Assembly: GCF_001567565.1 (NCBI RefSeq)
Contig: NZ_LSSW01000025.1
Location: 62,001-126,000, forward strand
DNA: 64,000 nt
Direction: 5' to 3'
Origin: Ectopseudomonas composti
GTDB lineage: Bacteria > Pseudomonadota > Gammaproteobacteria > Pseudomonadales > Pseudomonadaceae
Made by a program: the position numbers and the translations under genes. The notes under the pieces are model-generated. The model was not told where the DNA came from and ran no database searches. It was given only the letters and a program-made list of their open reading frames with translations. Below, piece after piece: positions 28,223 through 37,175 of the stretch. The stretch's first letter is position 1. The number at the start of each line of letters is the position of its first letter.

Positions 28223-28737
28223 GCAGGTTGTACTCCAGTGGGACATCCACTGTCAGCTACGAGGGGGGATTGCTTGAGGGCCAGCTGGCCGCTCCAGATA
28301 TCGAAGATCACGTGGCGGTGGCCTGTACCACCGACATGTTCGCCATGACTCATCAACCCGTGCATGGCGAGGAGCTTGTAGGCCATGTCGATATTCTGCT
28401 GGCCGATGTGGCGTTTGCCGCGATTTCCGACGTTCGGAAACATGTTGCCGCCGCCAAAGATGCGCAGGTGATATTCGCTGGCGCGGGTGCCGTGAGCGCG
28501 GATGGCCTCCAGCAGCAGGAGCATGGCTTCGTCACCGTAACGCCCATCCAGCCTGGCAGTGGGCTGGCCACGGGTGGGCAGCATGTAATGGCACATGCCG
28601 CCCAGCCTGCGCCGAGGATGCCAGAACACCAGGGAAACGCAGGAGCCGAGCAGGGTTCGAATACGCGTGCCAACGCCGGCGAAGTGCAGGTCACCGGGTT
28701 GCAGATAGACATCTCGGGGTGCAACGGGTCTAGGCAT
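28219..28737 (-). CDS. cheD: Chemoreceptor glutamine deamidase CheD, cluster 2
   Basis: 172 aa. Nucleophile Cys33 (LLGSCVS) and His50 (CHYMLP) occupy the same positions as in the cluster 1 protein. It overlaps cheR by 8 bp and cheB by 4 bp, the same junctions as in cluster 1, which supports common ancestry of the two modules. Confidence 0.95.
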   Translation of the reverse strand: MPRPVAPRDVYLQPGDLHFAGVGTRIRTLLGSCVSLVFWHPRRRLGGMCHYMLPTRGQPTARLDGRYGDEAMLLLLEAIRAHGTRASEYHLRIFGGGNMFPNVGNRGKRHIGQQNIDMAYKLLAMHGLMSHGEHVGGTGHRHVIFDIWSGQLALKQSPLVADSGCPTGVQPA

Positions 28738-29551
28738 CGGGTTTGCGATAGATCGAGGGTTTCACGACCTTGAGTGTGTCATCGATGCCGTTGAGGCTTT
28801 CCGAATGGCTGATCAGAAAGTAGCCGCCGGGCCGCAGTCGGCTCAAAAGGCGCTTCACGACCTGGCGCTTGGTGTCACCGTCGAAGTAGATCATGACGTT
28901 ACGGAGGAAGATCACATCGAATTGACCGACTTCCGGCAATGGGTTGTTCAGGTTGATCTGCTCGAAGCGCACGCGTCGGCGCAGTGCGGGGTCGATCAGC
29001 AGATTGCCCTCGTTGGCGCCGACGCCGCGAAAGCAGTGGCGTACCAGCATCCGACGCGGGATATCCTCGCTGTCCTGCACACGATAGACCCCGGCGCGGG
29101 CACGATCCAGCACGCGCTGGCTGATATCCGACGCAAGGATCTCCCAGGGTTTGTCCACGAGTACGTCGGCCAGTAGCAGGGCGATGCTATAGGGCTCCTC
29201 GCCGCTGGAGCAGGCCCCGCTCCAGATGCGCAGGGGGCGCCCGCTGGGAATCAGGCCCGGCTTCTCCAGGTGCTCGCGGAGAAAGTCGAAATGCTTGGGT
29301 TCGCGAAAGAAGTAGGTTTCGTTGGTGGTCAGCAGGTCGACGCAGGTCTGCAGCTCCTCCGGGCTCTGGCTCAGGCGGCGGAAATACTCGCCGTAGCTGT
29401 CGAGATGAAACTCGCGCAGGCGTTTGTTCAAACGGCCGGCGACCAGGGGTTTCTTCGCGTCGGAAAGGCTGATGCCGGCGATTTCATGGATCAACTGGCG
29501 GAACCTGGCGAACTCCTGATCACTCAGGGCGATGGCCGCGCTGCTGCTCAT
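28730..29551 (-). CDS. cheR: Chemotaxis protein methyltransferase CheR, cluster 2
   Basis: 273 aa. SAM site WSGACSSGEEPYSIALLL; IFLRNVMIYFDG conserved; LLTTNETYFFRE in the N-terminal domain. The beta-subdomain loop is GVGANEG, keeping the G-x-G-x-x-x-G pattern of pentapeptide-binding CheR proteins. The only classical receptor of this cluster ends in GYVRFQE. The start overlaps the cheW stop (ATGA). Confidence 0.95.
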   Translation of the reverse strand: MSSSAAIALSDQEFARFRQLIHEIAGISLSDAKKPLVAGRLNKRLREFHLDSYGEYFRRLSQSPEELQTCVDLLTTNETYFFREPKHFDFLREHLEKPGLIPSGRPLRIWSGACSSGEEPYSIALLLADVLVDKPWEILASDISQRVLDRARAGVYRVQDSEDIPRRMLVRHCFRGVGANEGNLLIDPALRRRVRFEQINLNNPLPEVGQFDVIFLRNVMIYFDGDTKRQVVKRLLSRLRPGGYFLISHSESLNGIDDTLKVVKPSIYRKPDA

Positions 29552-30060
29552 GGTTGGTCCTGCGCCGTCGTGCCTTGTGCTCCGGCATGCTCCAGCAAGG
29601 CTATTTCATCGTCGGACAGCACCCGCCCGACATCGAGCAGCACCACCAGGCGCTCATCCAGCTTGCCCATGCCGCGAATGAAGTCGGCGCGAATACGATT
29701 GCCGAAGCTGGGGGCCGGCTCGATCTGCTCTGCACTGAGTTCCAGGACTTCGCTGACCGCATCGACCACCATGCCGATCACCCGCAGGCCATCGCCTGTC
29801 GCGATCTCCAGAATGACGATACAGGTGCGTGGGCCGATCGAGGTGGCGCTGCCGCCGAAGCGCAGCCCCAGGTCGATGACGGGCACCACCGCCCCGCGCA
29901 GATTGATCACGCCGAGGATGCTTGGCGGCATCATCGGCACGCTGGTCAGGTGGCCGTACTCGATGATCTCGCGCACGGCATGGATATCCACGGCGAACAA
30001 CTCCTGCGCCAGGGCGAAGGTCAGGTACTGGCCGGCGACACTGTGAGTGGCGGCAGTCAT
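29548..30060 (-). CDS. cheW: CheW coupling protein, cluster 2 (second copy)
   Basis: 170 aa CheW domain: [50 protein letters not shown]. It lies 3 bp after the receptor gene and overlaps cheR by 4 bp. Its counterpart in cluster 1 is at 13554-14063. Confidence 0.94.
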   Translation of the reverse strand: MTAATHSVAGQYLTFALAQELFAVDIHAVREIIEYGHLTSVPMMPPSILGVINLRGAVVPVIDLGLRFGGSATSIGPRTCIVILEIATGDGLRVIGMVVDAVSEVLELSAEQIEPAPSFGNRIRADFIRGMGKLDERLVVLLDVGRVLSDDEIALLEHAGAQGTTAQDQP

Positions 30061-30063
30061 CGA

Positions 30064-31707
30064 CTACTCCTGAAAGCGCACGTAGCCTGCGGGCAAACCG
30101 CCGGCCATCAGCGTGGGCGCGTCGTCATCGGTCTGCGCACTACGTGGCGAGCGGCTCGGGCGTGACGGCTGGACGTTGCGTTGCGAACTGCGAGTGCCCT
30201 GGGCGCTGTTGAGCTTGAAGAACTCCATCAGTTGCTGCAGTTGCTCGGCCTGGCCGCTCATTTCTTCTGCCGTGGCCGCCAGCTCTTCCGACGAGGAGGC
30301 GTTCTGCTGGGTGATTTCGTTGAGCTGGTTCATGGCCGTGCTGATCTGGCCGACGCCCGAGCTTTGCTCTTCGGAGCCTGCCGCGATTTCCTGCACCAGG
30401 TCAGACGTCTTGGCGATGGAGGGGACGATCTCGTCGAGCAGGGTGCCGGCACGTTCAGCCAGTTGCACGCTGGACTTGGCCACTTCACCGATTTCCTGGG
30501 CTGCGATCTGGCTGCGTTCGGCCAGCTTGCGCACCTCGGCGGCGACCACCGCGAAGCCCTTGCCATGCTCGCCGGCACGGGCGGCTTCGATGGCGGCGTT
30601 GAGCGCTAGCAGGTTGGTCTGGTAGGCGATGTCGTCGACGATACCGATCTTGTCGGCAATGGTCTTCATGGCGCGTACGGTTTCCTTGACCGCCTGGCCG
30701 CCTTCGCTGGCTTCGTTGCTGGCCTTGCTTGCCATGCCATCGGTGATGCGGGCGTTCTCGGTGTTCTGCGCGATGGAGGCGGACATCTGCTCCATCGACG
30801 CGCTGGTTTCCTCCACCGAGGCCGCCTGCTCGGAAGCCGCCTGGCTCATGCTCTGCGCGGTGGCGGAGATTTCCTCGGAGGCACTGGTCAGGGCATCGGC
30901 GTTGCCGCGTACTTCGGAGATGATCTGTGTCAGGCGCTGCGACATGCTGTGGATGGCGGCCAGCATGCTGGTGGTGTCACCAGGACGGGTGTTGACCTGC
31001 ACGCGCAAATCGCCTTCGGCGATGCGGCTCACGACTTCGGCAGCATAGCCTGGCTCGCCGCCGAGCTGGCGCAGCAGGCTGTGGGTGATCAGCCAGGCGA
31101 TCAGCACGGACACCAGCAACGCTACGCCACCGACGATCAGCAACTGCATGCGCGACTCCTCGTAGAGGGCAGTGCCGTCAGCAGAAGTCTGGTTCATCAG
31201 CTCGCTCTGCAACTTCACCATTTCGTCCACGGCAGCCAGCAGCGTGTTGTTTGCAGGAATCAACTGCTCATACAGGTAGCTTTCCGCGCGCTCCTGATCG
31301 CCAAGCATGGAGAACAGCTCGTCAAGGTGTTTGCCAAGGGATTCGCGTGCCGCGTTGATCTTCGCCAGCAGTTCGCGCTCCTGGGGCGTATCGACCATCT
31401 TGCCGAGTTCTTCGACCGCGTCGGCGCGGCGCTTTCTGCTGGCGTCTATCAATGCCTTGGTTTCTGCATCAGCGGCTTCGTTGTCGACCAGCAGCATGTC
31501 GCGGATAAACCGGGCTTGATTCAGGGTTTCTTCCTTGGCGCTGACGGCCAGGCGCACGGTGACGTAGCTATCCTCGACAATGACGGTGCTTGCCGCATCG
31601 ATGACGGCCATGCGAGTGATGCTGAGCACCAGTGATACCACCAGCAGCAGGATGACCACGCCAAAGCCCAGTCCCAGCTTGGTCGCCACTTTCATATTCT
31701 TGAACAT
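30064..31707 (-). CDS. Transmembrane chemoreceptor with 4-helix-bundle sensor, cluster 2
   Basis: 547 aa. TM1 is about 11-31, then a periplasmic helical 4HB_MCP-type domain (32-188), TM2 (about 189-208), HAMP (209-262) and an MA domain with tip [20 protein letters not shown]. The C-terminal tail AGYVRFQE is a pentapeptide-like CheR dock. The MA half is nearly identical to that of the 539-aa receptor of cluster 1, whereas the sensor domain is clearly different. The clusters may therefore have taken on different signals while keeping the same signalling core. Confidence 0.93.
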   Translation of the reverse strand: MFKNMKVATKLGLGFGVVILLLVVSLVLSITRMAVIDAASTVIVEDSYVTVRLAVSAKEETLNQARFIRDMLLVDNEAADAETKALIDASRKRRADAVEELGKMVDTPQERELLAKINAARESLGKHLDELFSMLGDQERAESYLYEQLIPANNTLLAAVDEMVKLQSELMNQTSADGTALYEESRMQLLIVGGVALLVSVLIAWLITHSLLRQLGGEPGYAAEVVSRIAEGDLRVQVNTRPGDTTSMLAAIHSMSQRLTQIISEVRGNADALTSASEEISATAQSMSQAASEQAASVEETSASMEQMSASIAQNTENARITDGMASKASNEASEGGQAVKETVRAMKTIADKIGIVDDIAYQTNLLALNAAIEAARAGEHGKGFAVVAAEVRKLAERSQIAAQEIGEVAKSSVQLAERAGTLLDEIVPSIAKTSDLVQEIAAGSEEQSSGVGQISTAMNQLNEITQQNASSSEELAATAEEMSGQAEQLQQLMEFFKLNSAQGTRSSQRNVQPSRPSRSPRSAQTDDDAPTLMAGGLPAGYVRFQE

Positions 31708-31739
31708 GGTTACTTTCTCCGTATGACCTGGTCAGGTGC

Positions 31740-32294
31740 TCAGGTGCGTGTTCTGCTGCCGGACGCCACGATTTCGGCGACCGCCAGGGTGTGTTCGATG
31801 GTCAGAAGGACGATGAAGTCATCACCCTGGCGCACCATGCCGTGGATGAAGTCGCTGCGAATGGGATTGCCGAAGGCCGGGGACGGGCGTATCTGCGTGG
31901 CGGCGACCTCCAGCACTTCGCTGACGGCGTCGACGATGATGCCCAGTACCTGAGCGTCCTCTTCGTCCACCACCTCGACGATGATGATGCAGCTGCGTTT
32001 GTCGATGCGGCTTGGGCCCTGGTCGAAGCGCAGGCTCAGGTCGATCACCGGCACGACGGCACCGCGCAGATTGATCACTCCGTGGATGCACGAGGCGGCC
32101 ATGGGCACGCGTGTCAGCTGCGGATATTCGATGATCTCGCGCACGCACAAGCCGTCGAGGGCGTAGCGCCGTGCATTGAGCTCGAAGGTCAGGTACTGGC
32201 GCGAGGCGTCCAGCTCGGTGACGGCCGCGCCAGCAGCGGGGATGACCGCCATGGGGTGTTGCGGCACGCTCGCCGGATTATCGGGAAAGCTCAT
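31740..32294 (-). CDS. cheW: CheW coupling protein, cluster 2 (first copy)
   Basis: 184 aa. A 30-residue N-terminal extension (MSFPDNPASVPQHPMAVIPA) precedes the CheW domain ([45 protein letters not shown]). It lies 22 bp after cheA. In cluster 1 the two poly-HAMP receptors occupy the equivalent junction. Confidence 0.93.
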   Translation of the reverse strand: MSFPDNPASVPQHPMAVIPAAGAAVTELDASRQYLTFELNARRYALDGLCVREIIEYPQLTRVPMAASCIHGVINLRGAVVPVIDLSLRFDQGPSRIDKRSCIIIVEVVDEEDAQVLGIIVDAVSEVLEVAATQIRPSPAFGNPIRSDFIHGMVRQGDDFIVLLTIEHTLAVAEIVASGSRTRT

Positions 32295-32316
32295 GATGTG
32301 CGCTCATTGGCTGAAT

Positions 32317-34488
32317 TCAGGCTTCGATGGTGAGTGGGGCCGCGTGGGTCGTGGCACTGGACAGGTCGGTGAGCAGGCTGGGGATGTCGAGAATCAGCGC
32401 CACCGCGCCGCTGCCGAGAATGGTGAAGCCGCCGACGCCACGGCAGGTGCCGAACAGCTTGCCCAGGGGCTTGATCACGGTCTGGAACTCGCCCATCAGA
32501 TGATCGACGACCAGGCCGGCGCGCTGCCCCGCATAGCTGACCACCACCACGTTTTCGCGGCGTGGCGGCTGGCCGGATTCGTCGAACAGTTCGCGCAGGC
32601 GGATGAATGGCAGCACCTCGCCGCGCAGGGCGATGTGGCCGCGGTCGTGCCGAGTGTTGGTGTCGAGCTCGATGCACTCCTCGACCAGATCCAGCGGGAT
32701 CACGTAGCCGGCCGGGCCTACACCGACCAGGAAACCATCGATGATGGCCAGGGTCAGCGGCAGGCGGATGCGTACGCAGGTGCCCTCGCCGAGCTTGCTG
32801 TCCAGGTCGATGCTGCCGCGCAGGGCGGTGATGTTGCGCTTGACCACGTCCATGCCGACGCCACGGCCGGAAAGGTTGCTCACCTGTTCGGCCGTGGAGA
32901 AGCCCGGTTCGAAGATCAGGTTGAAGGTTTCCTTGTCGGTCAGGGTCTGGCCTTCGCTGATCAGCCCGCGCTCACGGGCCTTGGCCAGGATGCGCTGCGG
33001 ATCGAGACCGCCACCGTCGTCGGTGACTTCCAGGACGATGCTGCCGGCGTCGTGGTAGGCGTTCAGGCGTACGTTGCCTTGCGCCGGTTTGCCGCGCGCC
33101 TGGCGCACGGCCAGCGACTCGATGCCGTGGTCCATGGCGTTGCGCACCAGATGGGTGAGCGGGTCGGTGATGCGCTCGACTACGGTCTTGTCCAGCTCGG
33201 TTTCACCGCCGCTGATGGTCAGGGCGATGTCCTTGCCCAGCTCCTTGGACACGTCGCGCACCACGCGCTGGAAGCGGTTGAAGGTGGCGCCGATCTGCAC
33301 CATGCGCAGGGTCAGGGCGCTGTCGCGGACCTCCTCGACCAGGCGTGAGAGCAGTTCGGTGGATTCCAGCATTTCGGCATGGCCACATTGCTGGGCGGTC
33401 ATGCGCGCACCGGCACCGGCGATGATTAGCTCGCCGACCAGGTTGATGAGCTGGTCGAGCTTGCCGGCATCGACGCGAATCAGGTTGTTGTCGCTGCTGC
33501 GGTTTTCCTTGACCTGTTGCTGCTTGTGCAGGGCTGCGGCGATCACCGGTGGCTGCACCAGGCTCTCTTCCATCAGCACCTGGCCGATGGGACGGGCTTC
33601 GGCCTGCTGCTGGCCCTGTACCTGGGCATGCAGCACCTCCTGCAGTTCGGCTGCGGTCAGGGTGCCGCAGCGCATCAGGATCTCGCCCAGGCGCATGTCC
33701 TCTTCCGGCAGGGCGCGGATCAGTTCCAGGTACTCTTCGGACTTGCTGTTGGGCGGCAGGATGCGGATCAGGCTGTCTTCGCGGACGAACTCGAAGGCGC
33801 CCTCGATGGTGGCTTTGTCCGCCTCGCTGACGAAGGCGACCTCGAAACCCAGGTAGCAGGTTTCCGGGTCCATCTCGCTGGCTGGCGGCACCCGGTCGAG
33901 CAGCGGAACGATGCTGACGATGCGTCCGAAGGTGTTCAGGTAGCGCAGCAAGGACAGCGGATCCATGCCGTTGCGCAGCGTGTCTGGGCCAAAGCGCAAT
34001 GAGAGATGCCAGTGATCGGCGCTGACGCCGCCAGTGCCGCTGCGCTCGACCAGACCGTTGCTGGAAGGCAGGCTGCTGGTGCCTTGCGGGGCGCTCATGT
34101 AGAGGCTGAGTTGCTCGCTCAGCTGCCTATTCTGTTCGAGCAAGGCCGGGTCGAGCTGTTCGAGCGAGTGGCCTTCATCGAGCAGGTCGACCAGGTGGCG
34201 CAGGTGATCGCCGACCTGCAGGAACAGGGCGGTCAGGGTACCGTCGAAGCGCAGTTCGGCATTGCGAATCCGATCCAGCACGCTTTCCGCGATATGGGTG
34301 AAGCTGACGATCAGGTCGAGGCCGAACAGGCCGGCCGAGCCCTTGATGGTGTGCGCCGCACGGAAGATCGCATTGATGGTGTCGCTGTCCTCCGGGGCGC
34401 TCTCCAGCACCAGCAGCGCTTCCTCCATCTGTTCGAGCAGTTCGCGGCTCTCGGCGATGAATATCTTGAGTACTTCGTCCATGTCCAT
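32317..34488 (-). CDS. cheA: Chemotaxis histidine kinase CheA, cluster 2
   Basis: 723 aa. Hpt His46 ([15 protein letters not shown]), P2-like domain ([17 protein letters not shown]), dimerisation helix, ATPase domain ([22 protein letters not shown]) and C-terminal CheW-like domain. Unlike cluster 1 CheA, the linker (about residues 260-325) has two short helical repeats of the form GEILMRCGTLTAAELQEVL and GQVLMEESLVQPPVIAAAL, reminiscent of the N-terminal repeat of type II secretion ATPases (GspE_N). The catalytic parts are otherwise closely similar in the two paralogues. Confidence 0.95.
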   Translation of the reverse strand: MDMDEVLKIFIAESRELLEQMEEALLVLESAPEDSDTINAIFRAAHTIKGSAGLFGLDLIVSFTHIAESVLDRIRNAELRFDGTLTALFLQVGDHLRHLVDLLDEGHSLEQLDPALLEQNRQLSEQLSLYMSAPQGTSSLPSSNGLVERSGTGGVSADHWHLSLRFGPDTLRNGMDPLSLLRYLNTFGRIVSIVPLLDRVPPASEMDPETCYLGFEVAFVSEADKATIEGAFEFVREDSLIRILPPNSKSEEYLELIRALPEEDMRLGEILMRCGTLTAAELQEVLHAQVQGQQQAEARPIGQVLMEESLVQPPVIAAALHKQQQVKENRSSDNNLIRVDAGKLDQLINLVGELIIAGAGARMTAQQCGHAEMLESTELLSRLVEEVRDSALTLRMVQIGATFNRFQRVVRDVSKELGKDIALTISGGETELDKTVVERITDPLTHLVRNAMDHGIESLAVRQARGKPAQGNVRLNAYHDAGSIVLEVTDDGGGLDPQRILAKARERGLISEGQTLTDKETFNLIFEPGFSTAEQVSNLSGRGVGMDVVKRNITALRGSIDLDSKLGEGTCVRIRLPLTLAIIDGFLVGVGPAGYVIPLDLVEECIELDTNTRHDRGHIALRGEVLPFIRLRELFDESGQPPRRENVVVVSYAGQRAGLVVDHLMGEFQTVIKPLGKLFGTCRGVGGFTILGSGAVALILDIPSLLTDLSSATTHAAPLTIEA

Positions 34489-34494
34489 GCCGTG

Positions 34495-34815
34495 TCACTC
34501 GCCGCTGGGTTTGATCAGGATGGGGTCGCCGAAGAAGGACACCAGGCCACTGAGTTCGAAGGCGTCGATGACCGCTGGGCTGTGGTGGCTAAGGCGCAAC
34601 TGGCAGCCCTGGCGTTCGGCTTCCTGCTTGGTCAGTACCAGCAGTTGCAGCCCGGCACAGTCGATTTCGTCGAGGGCGGAGAGATCCAGCTCCACCTCCG
34701 CACCAGGCGTCAGCGCGCGCAGCAGCAGATCCAGGTTTTCGCCGACGCTGTAGATGGTCAGGCCACCTTCGAGCGGCAGGATGCGGTACAGGTTCTCGCC
34801 CGACGCGTCTGTCAT
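34495..34815 (-). CDS. STAS-domain protein, cluster 2
   Basis: 106 aa, single STAS fold (GGLTIYSVGENLDLL, LDEIDCAGLQLLVLTKQEA). As in cluster 1 the phospho-serine loop reads D-C-A-G, so regulation by serine phosphorylation is unlikely. It lies between cheY and cheA, 6 bp before cheA. Sequence divergence from the cluster 1 protein is greater than for CheY or CheB, which may reflect a cluster-specific partner. Confidence 0.88.
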   Translation of the reverse strand: MTDASGENLYRILPLEGGLTIYSVGENLDLLLRALTPGAEVELDLSALDEIDCAGLQLLVLTKQEAERQGCQLRLSHHSPAVIDAFELSGLVSFFGDPILIKPSGE

Positions 34816-34825
34816 GGCGCCGGCC

Positions 34826-35194
34826 TCAAGGCAGGATCAGTTTGGAAACGGCAGTGAGCATCTGCGCCGGCTGGAAGGGCTTGACCACCCAGGCCTTGGC
34901 GCCCGCGGCGCGACCTTCTTCCTTCTTCCCTTCGCCGGCTTCGGTGGTGAGCATGATCACCGGGGTGAACTTGTAGGCGGGCAACTGCTTGACGTTCTTG
35001 AGGAAGGTGATGCCGTCCATGTTCGGCATGTTCACGTCGCTGATGATCAGGTGCACCTTGCGACCATCGAGTTTGTTCAGGGCATCCTTGCCGTCGCATC
35101 CTTCGATCACGTCGTAGCCTGCACCTTTCAGGGTGATGCTCACGACCTGGCGAATGGAAGCCGAGTCGTCGACGATGAGTACGGTCTTGCCCAT
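34826..35194 (-). CDS. cheY: Response regulator CheY, cluster 2
   Basis: 122 aa stand-alone receiver, almost identical to cluster 1 CheY: D53 (LIISDVNMP), TTEAG with T83/T84, and AWVVKPF with Trp102 and K105. Because surfaces are so alike, cross-phosphorylation between the two kinases is plausible unless arrays are kept apart. It lies 8 bp after the ITFF receptor gene. Confidence 0.95.
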   Translation of the reverse strand: MGKTVLIVDDSASIRQVVSITLKGAGYDVIEGCDGKDALNKLDGRKVHLIISDVNMPNMDGITFLKNVKQLPAYKFTPVIMLTTEAGEGKKEEGRAAGAKAWVVKPFQPAQMLTAVSKLILP

Positions 35195-35202
35195 GGGGTA
35201 CC

Positions 35203-36348
35203 TCAGAAGAAAGTGATTTCGGAATCGTTGCGCTTGCCGGGTGCTTCTCCCCGGTGGATGTCGTGTTGTTCAGGCATGGTGTAGGTCTGGGCCAGTTCAT
35301 CCAGCCATCGGTCCACATCCAGAGGCACCGGTTGCTGGCCGAGCCGGCGTTGTTCGTTGCTGCTGTGGATGTGTCCGAGGAGCTTGTCGATATTGCCGCT
35401 GACATGCCCGAGCATCTGGCTGATGCGGTCCTGGAACTGCAGCGACACCAGCACTTCGGCGATGTCCTGAGCGACGATTTCGCTCTGGCTGCGCATTGCG
35501 TCGTTGTGGCTGACGATGCCGCTGGCGCTGTGGTGAAAGCGGGTGATCACGCCCTTGATGACGTCGCTGGCATTGTTCAGGGTGGCGGCGTCGGTCTTGG
35601 CGTATTCGCGGGAGATGTTCAGGGTCTTGTGAATCGCGCCGTTGACGATGGTTACCGTTTCGCCAATGCGCTGACCGGTTTCGCCGGACATGGAAGACAG
35701 CTTGCGCACTTCGTCGGCGACCACGGCGAAGCCGCGGCCACTTTCACCCGCACGGGCGGCCTCGATGGCGGCGTTGAGGGCCAGCAGGTTGGTCTGCTTG
35801 GCGATGTCGGCGACGTCCTGCGCCATGTCCTGCAACTGGTCGGTGAAGTTCGACAGCTCCATGACTTCCTTGAGCAGCGACTCCTTGCTGGCCATCGCCT
35901 CGCGCAGGGCCATGATGATCATGTCCAGTTCGTGCTGGCTGGTGGACAGCAGCGCGACCAGGCGATTGCCGGCTTCACGCTCGTGACCGTTGCCCAGGCT
36001 CTGCTGAATGCGTACGGCCAGGTTGGCGAAGCGCTCGCTCAGTGCGCTGATCGCTTCTTCGGTGTGGTTGCGTGCGGAGTGAATCTGTTGCGACCAGAGC
36101 GGCAATGTCTGTTCGCAAAGCTCTTCCATATCCCGGGGAAGAGGTTGCTCGTCACGGGGCTGGACTTCGATGCTCGGCGGCGATGCCTTTAGTCGCCTCT
36201 GCTGAAGCAGCAGTGCGCCGCCGATCACCAGCAGGCCGACCAGCGCGACCAGGGTATCGAGCCAGCCTGAGCCGACCAGCACGACAGCCACGATGCCGGC
36301 CAGCAGCGTTAGCGATGGAATGACCAGGGAGAGGTTCTGCTCGCGCAC
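35203..36348 (-). CDS. Short membrane receptor-like protein with CheZ-type motif, cluster 2
   Basis: 381 aa. The N-terminal TM hairpin (about 8-25 and 29-48) has no real periplasmic domain. The MA-like coiled coil has tip [25 protein letters not shown]. After it comes [14 protein letters not shown], with D307 and Q311 in the CheZ-like D-x-x-x-Q spacing. The end is [11 protein letters not shown] ... SEITFF. The gene lies just before cheY, as in cluster 1. By inference it may anchor or dephosphorylate CheY-P at the membrane; no separate cheZ or cheC exists in the window. Confidence 0.85.
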   Translation of the reverse strand: MREQNLSLVIPSLTLLAGIVAVVLVGSGWLDTLVALVGLLVIGGALLLQQRRLKASPPSIEVQPRDEQPLPRDMEELCEQTLPLWSQQIHSARNHTEEAISALSERFANLAVRIQQSLGNGHEREAGNRLVALLSTSQHELDMIIMALREAMASKESLLKEVMELSNFTDQLQDMAQDVADIAKQTNLLALNAAIEAARAGESGRGFAVVADEVRKLSSMSGETGQRIGETVTIVNGAIHKTLNISREYAKTDAATLNNASDVIKGVITRFHHSASGIVSHNDAMRSQSEIVAQDIAEVLVSLQFQDRISQMLGHVSGNIDKLLGHIHSSNEQRRLGQQPVPLDVDRWLDELAQTYTMPEQHDIHRGEAPGKRNDSEITFF

Positions 36349-36523
36349 TTCATGGCTCCGCGACTACTGGGATCAGGTGATCGCGGAACAGTTGCCAGGC
36401 TAGAAGGGGGAATTTCCTGCAGGGTGCCTGTCATCGTTCCATCGACATCTGGAGGATGCATTAGGCACTTGGGTGGGGGCATCGGAATGCGCTGGATTTT
36501 TGCGTGAACTTATCCCGCTTGGC

Positions 36524-36540
36524 GCTAGGGAAATCCTCAG
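36524..36540. promoter_or_regulatory. Weak TAGG-N5-CCT dyad over the cluster 2 regulator stop codon
   Basis: GCTAGG-GAAAT-CCTCAG overlaps the TGA stop (complement of 36537-36539), at the same place as the better dyad of cluster 1 at 24639-24656. The symmetry is imperfect and the spacer is one base shorter, so this is only suggestive. Confidence 0.25.
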
Positions 36541-37175
36541 CCGGGCTCGGACATGCTGAGTCTGCTGGCGTACTTGACCAGGTCGGCGTTGCTGGAAAAG
36601 CCCATTTTCTCCATCAGATTTATCTTATGCGTGCTGACGGTCTTGTTGCTGATCATCAGCTGCTCGGCGATCTGGTTGACGCTAAGGCCGTCGGCCAGTA
36701 GTCGCATGATCTGGAACTCCCGGTTGGTCAGGCTGTCGAGGCCCGACACCGGATTCTGCTTGAGGCTGTTGAGGGCGATCTGTTCGAGCAGCTCCGGGTC
36801 GATGTAACGCGCGCCTGTGCTGACCTTCTTCACGGCGGCGATCAGGGTTTCGGGTGACTGGGTCTTGGTCGTGTAGCCGGTGGCCCCGCAGCGCAGCACG
36901 CGCATGGCGACATGCGGGTTGTTGTGCATGCTGAGAACCAGAATAGGCAGTTGCGGATGTTGATGGACGACGCGTGATACCAGCGTCTCGCCACTGAGGC
37001 CGGGCATGCTGATATCCAGCAGGAGCAGATCGACCTGTGTCGTTCTCAGATACTCCAGCGCCTGCAGACCGTTGGCCGCCTCGCCGGCGATGTGGATGTC
37101 CTTGTCCAGTTCGAATAGCCGTTTGAGGCCTTCTCGCATGATCGTGTGATCGTCGACGATCATCAGGTTGATCAT
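36537..37175 (-). CDS. LuxR/NarL-type response regulator, cluster 2
   Basis: 212 aa. Receiver with D54 (LLLLDISMPG) and LuxR HTH (LTNREFQIMRLLADGLSVNQ, ISNKTVSTHKINLMEKMGF). The HTH is nearly the same as that of the cluster 1 regulator, so both may recognise the same DNA. It overlaps the kinase stop codon (ATGA). A 188-bp gap follows before the ITFF receptor gene, where a promoter for the che genes is likely. Confidence 0.93.
   Translation of the reverse strand: MINLMIVDDHTIMREGLKRLFELDKDIHIAGEAANGLQALEYLRTTQVDLLLLDISMPGLSGETLVSRVVHQHPQLPILVLSMHNNPHVAMRVLRCGATGYTTKTQSPETLIAAVKKVSTGARYIDPELLEQIALNSLKQNPVSGLDSLTNREFQIMRLLADGLSVNQIAEQLMISNKTVSTHKINLMEKMGFSSNADLVKYASRLSMSEPG

Noticed and set aside
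11163..28246. The duplicated che genes as an assembly artefact
   Set aside because: The copies differ in gene content, sensor domains, linkers and many substitutions, so they are true paralogues.
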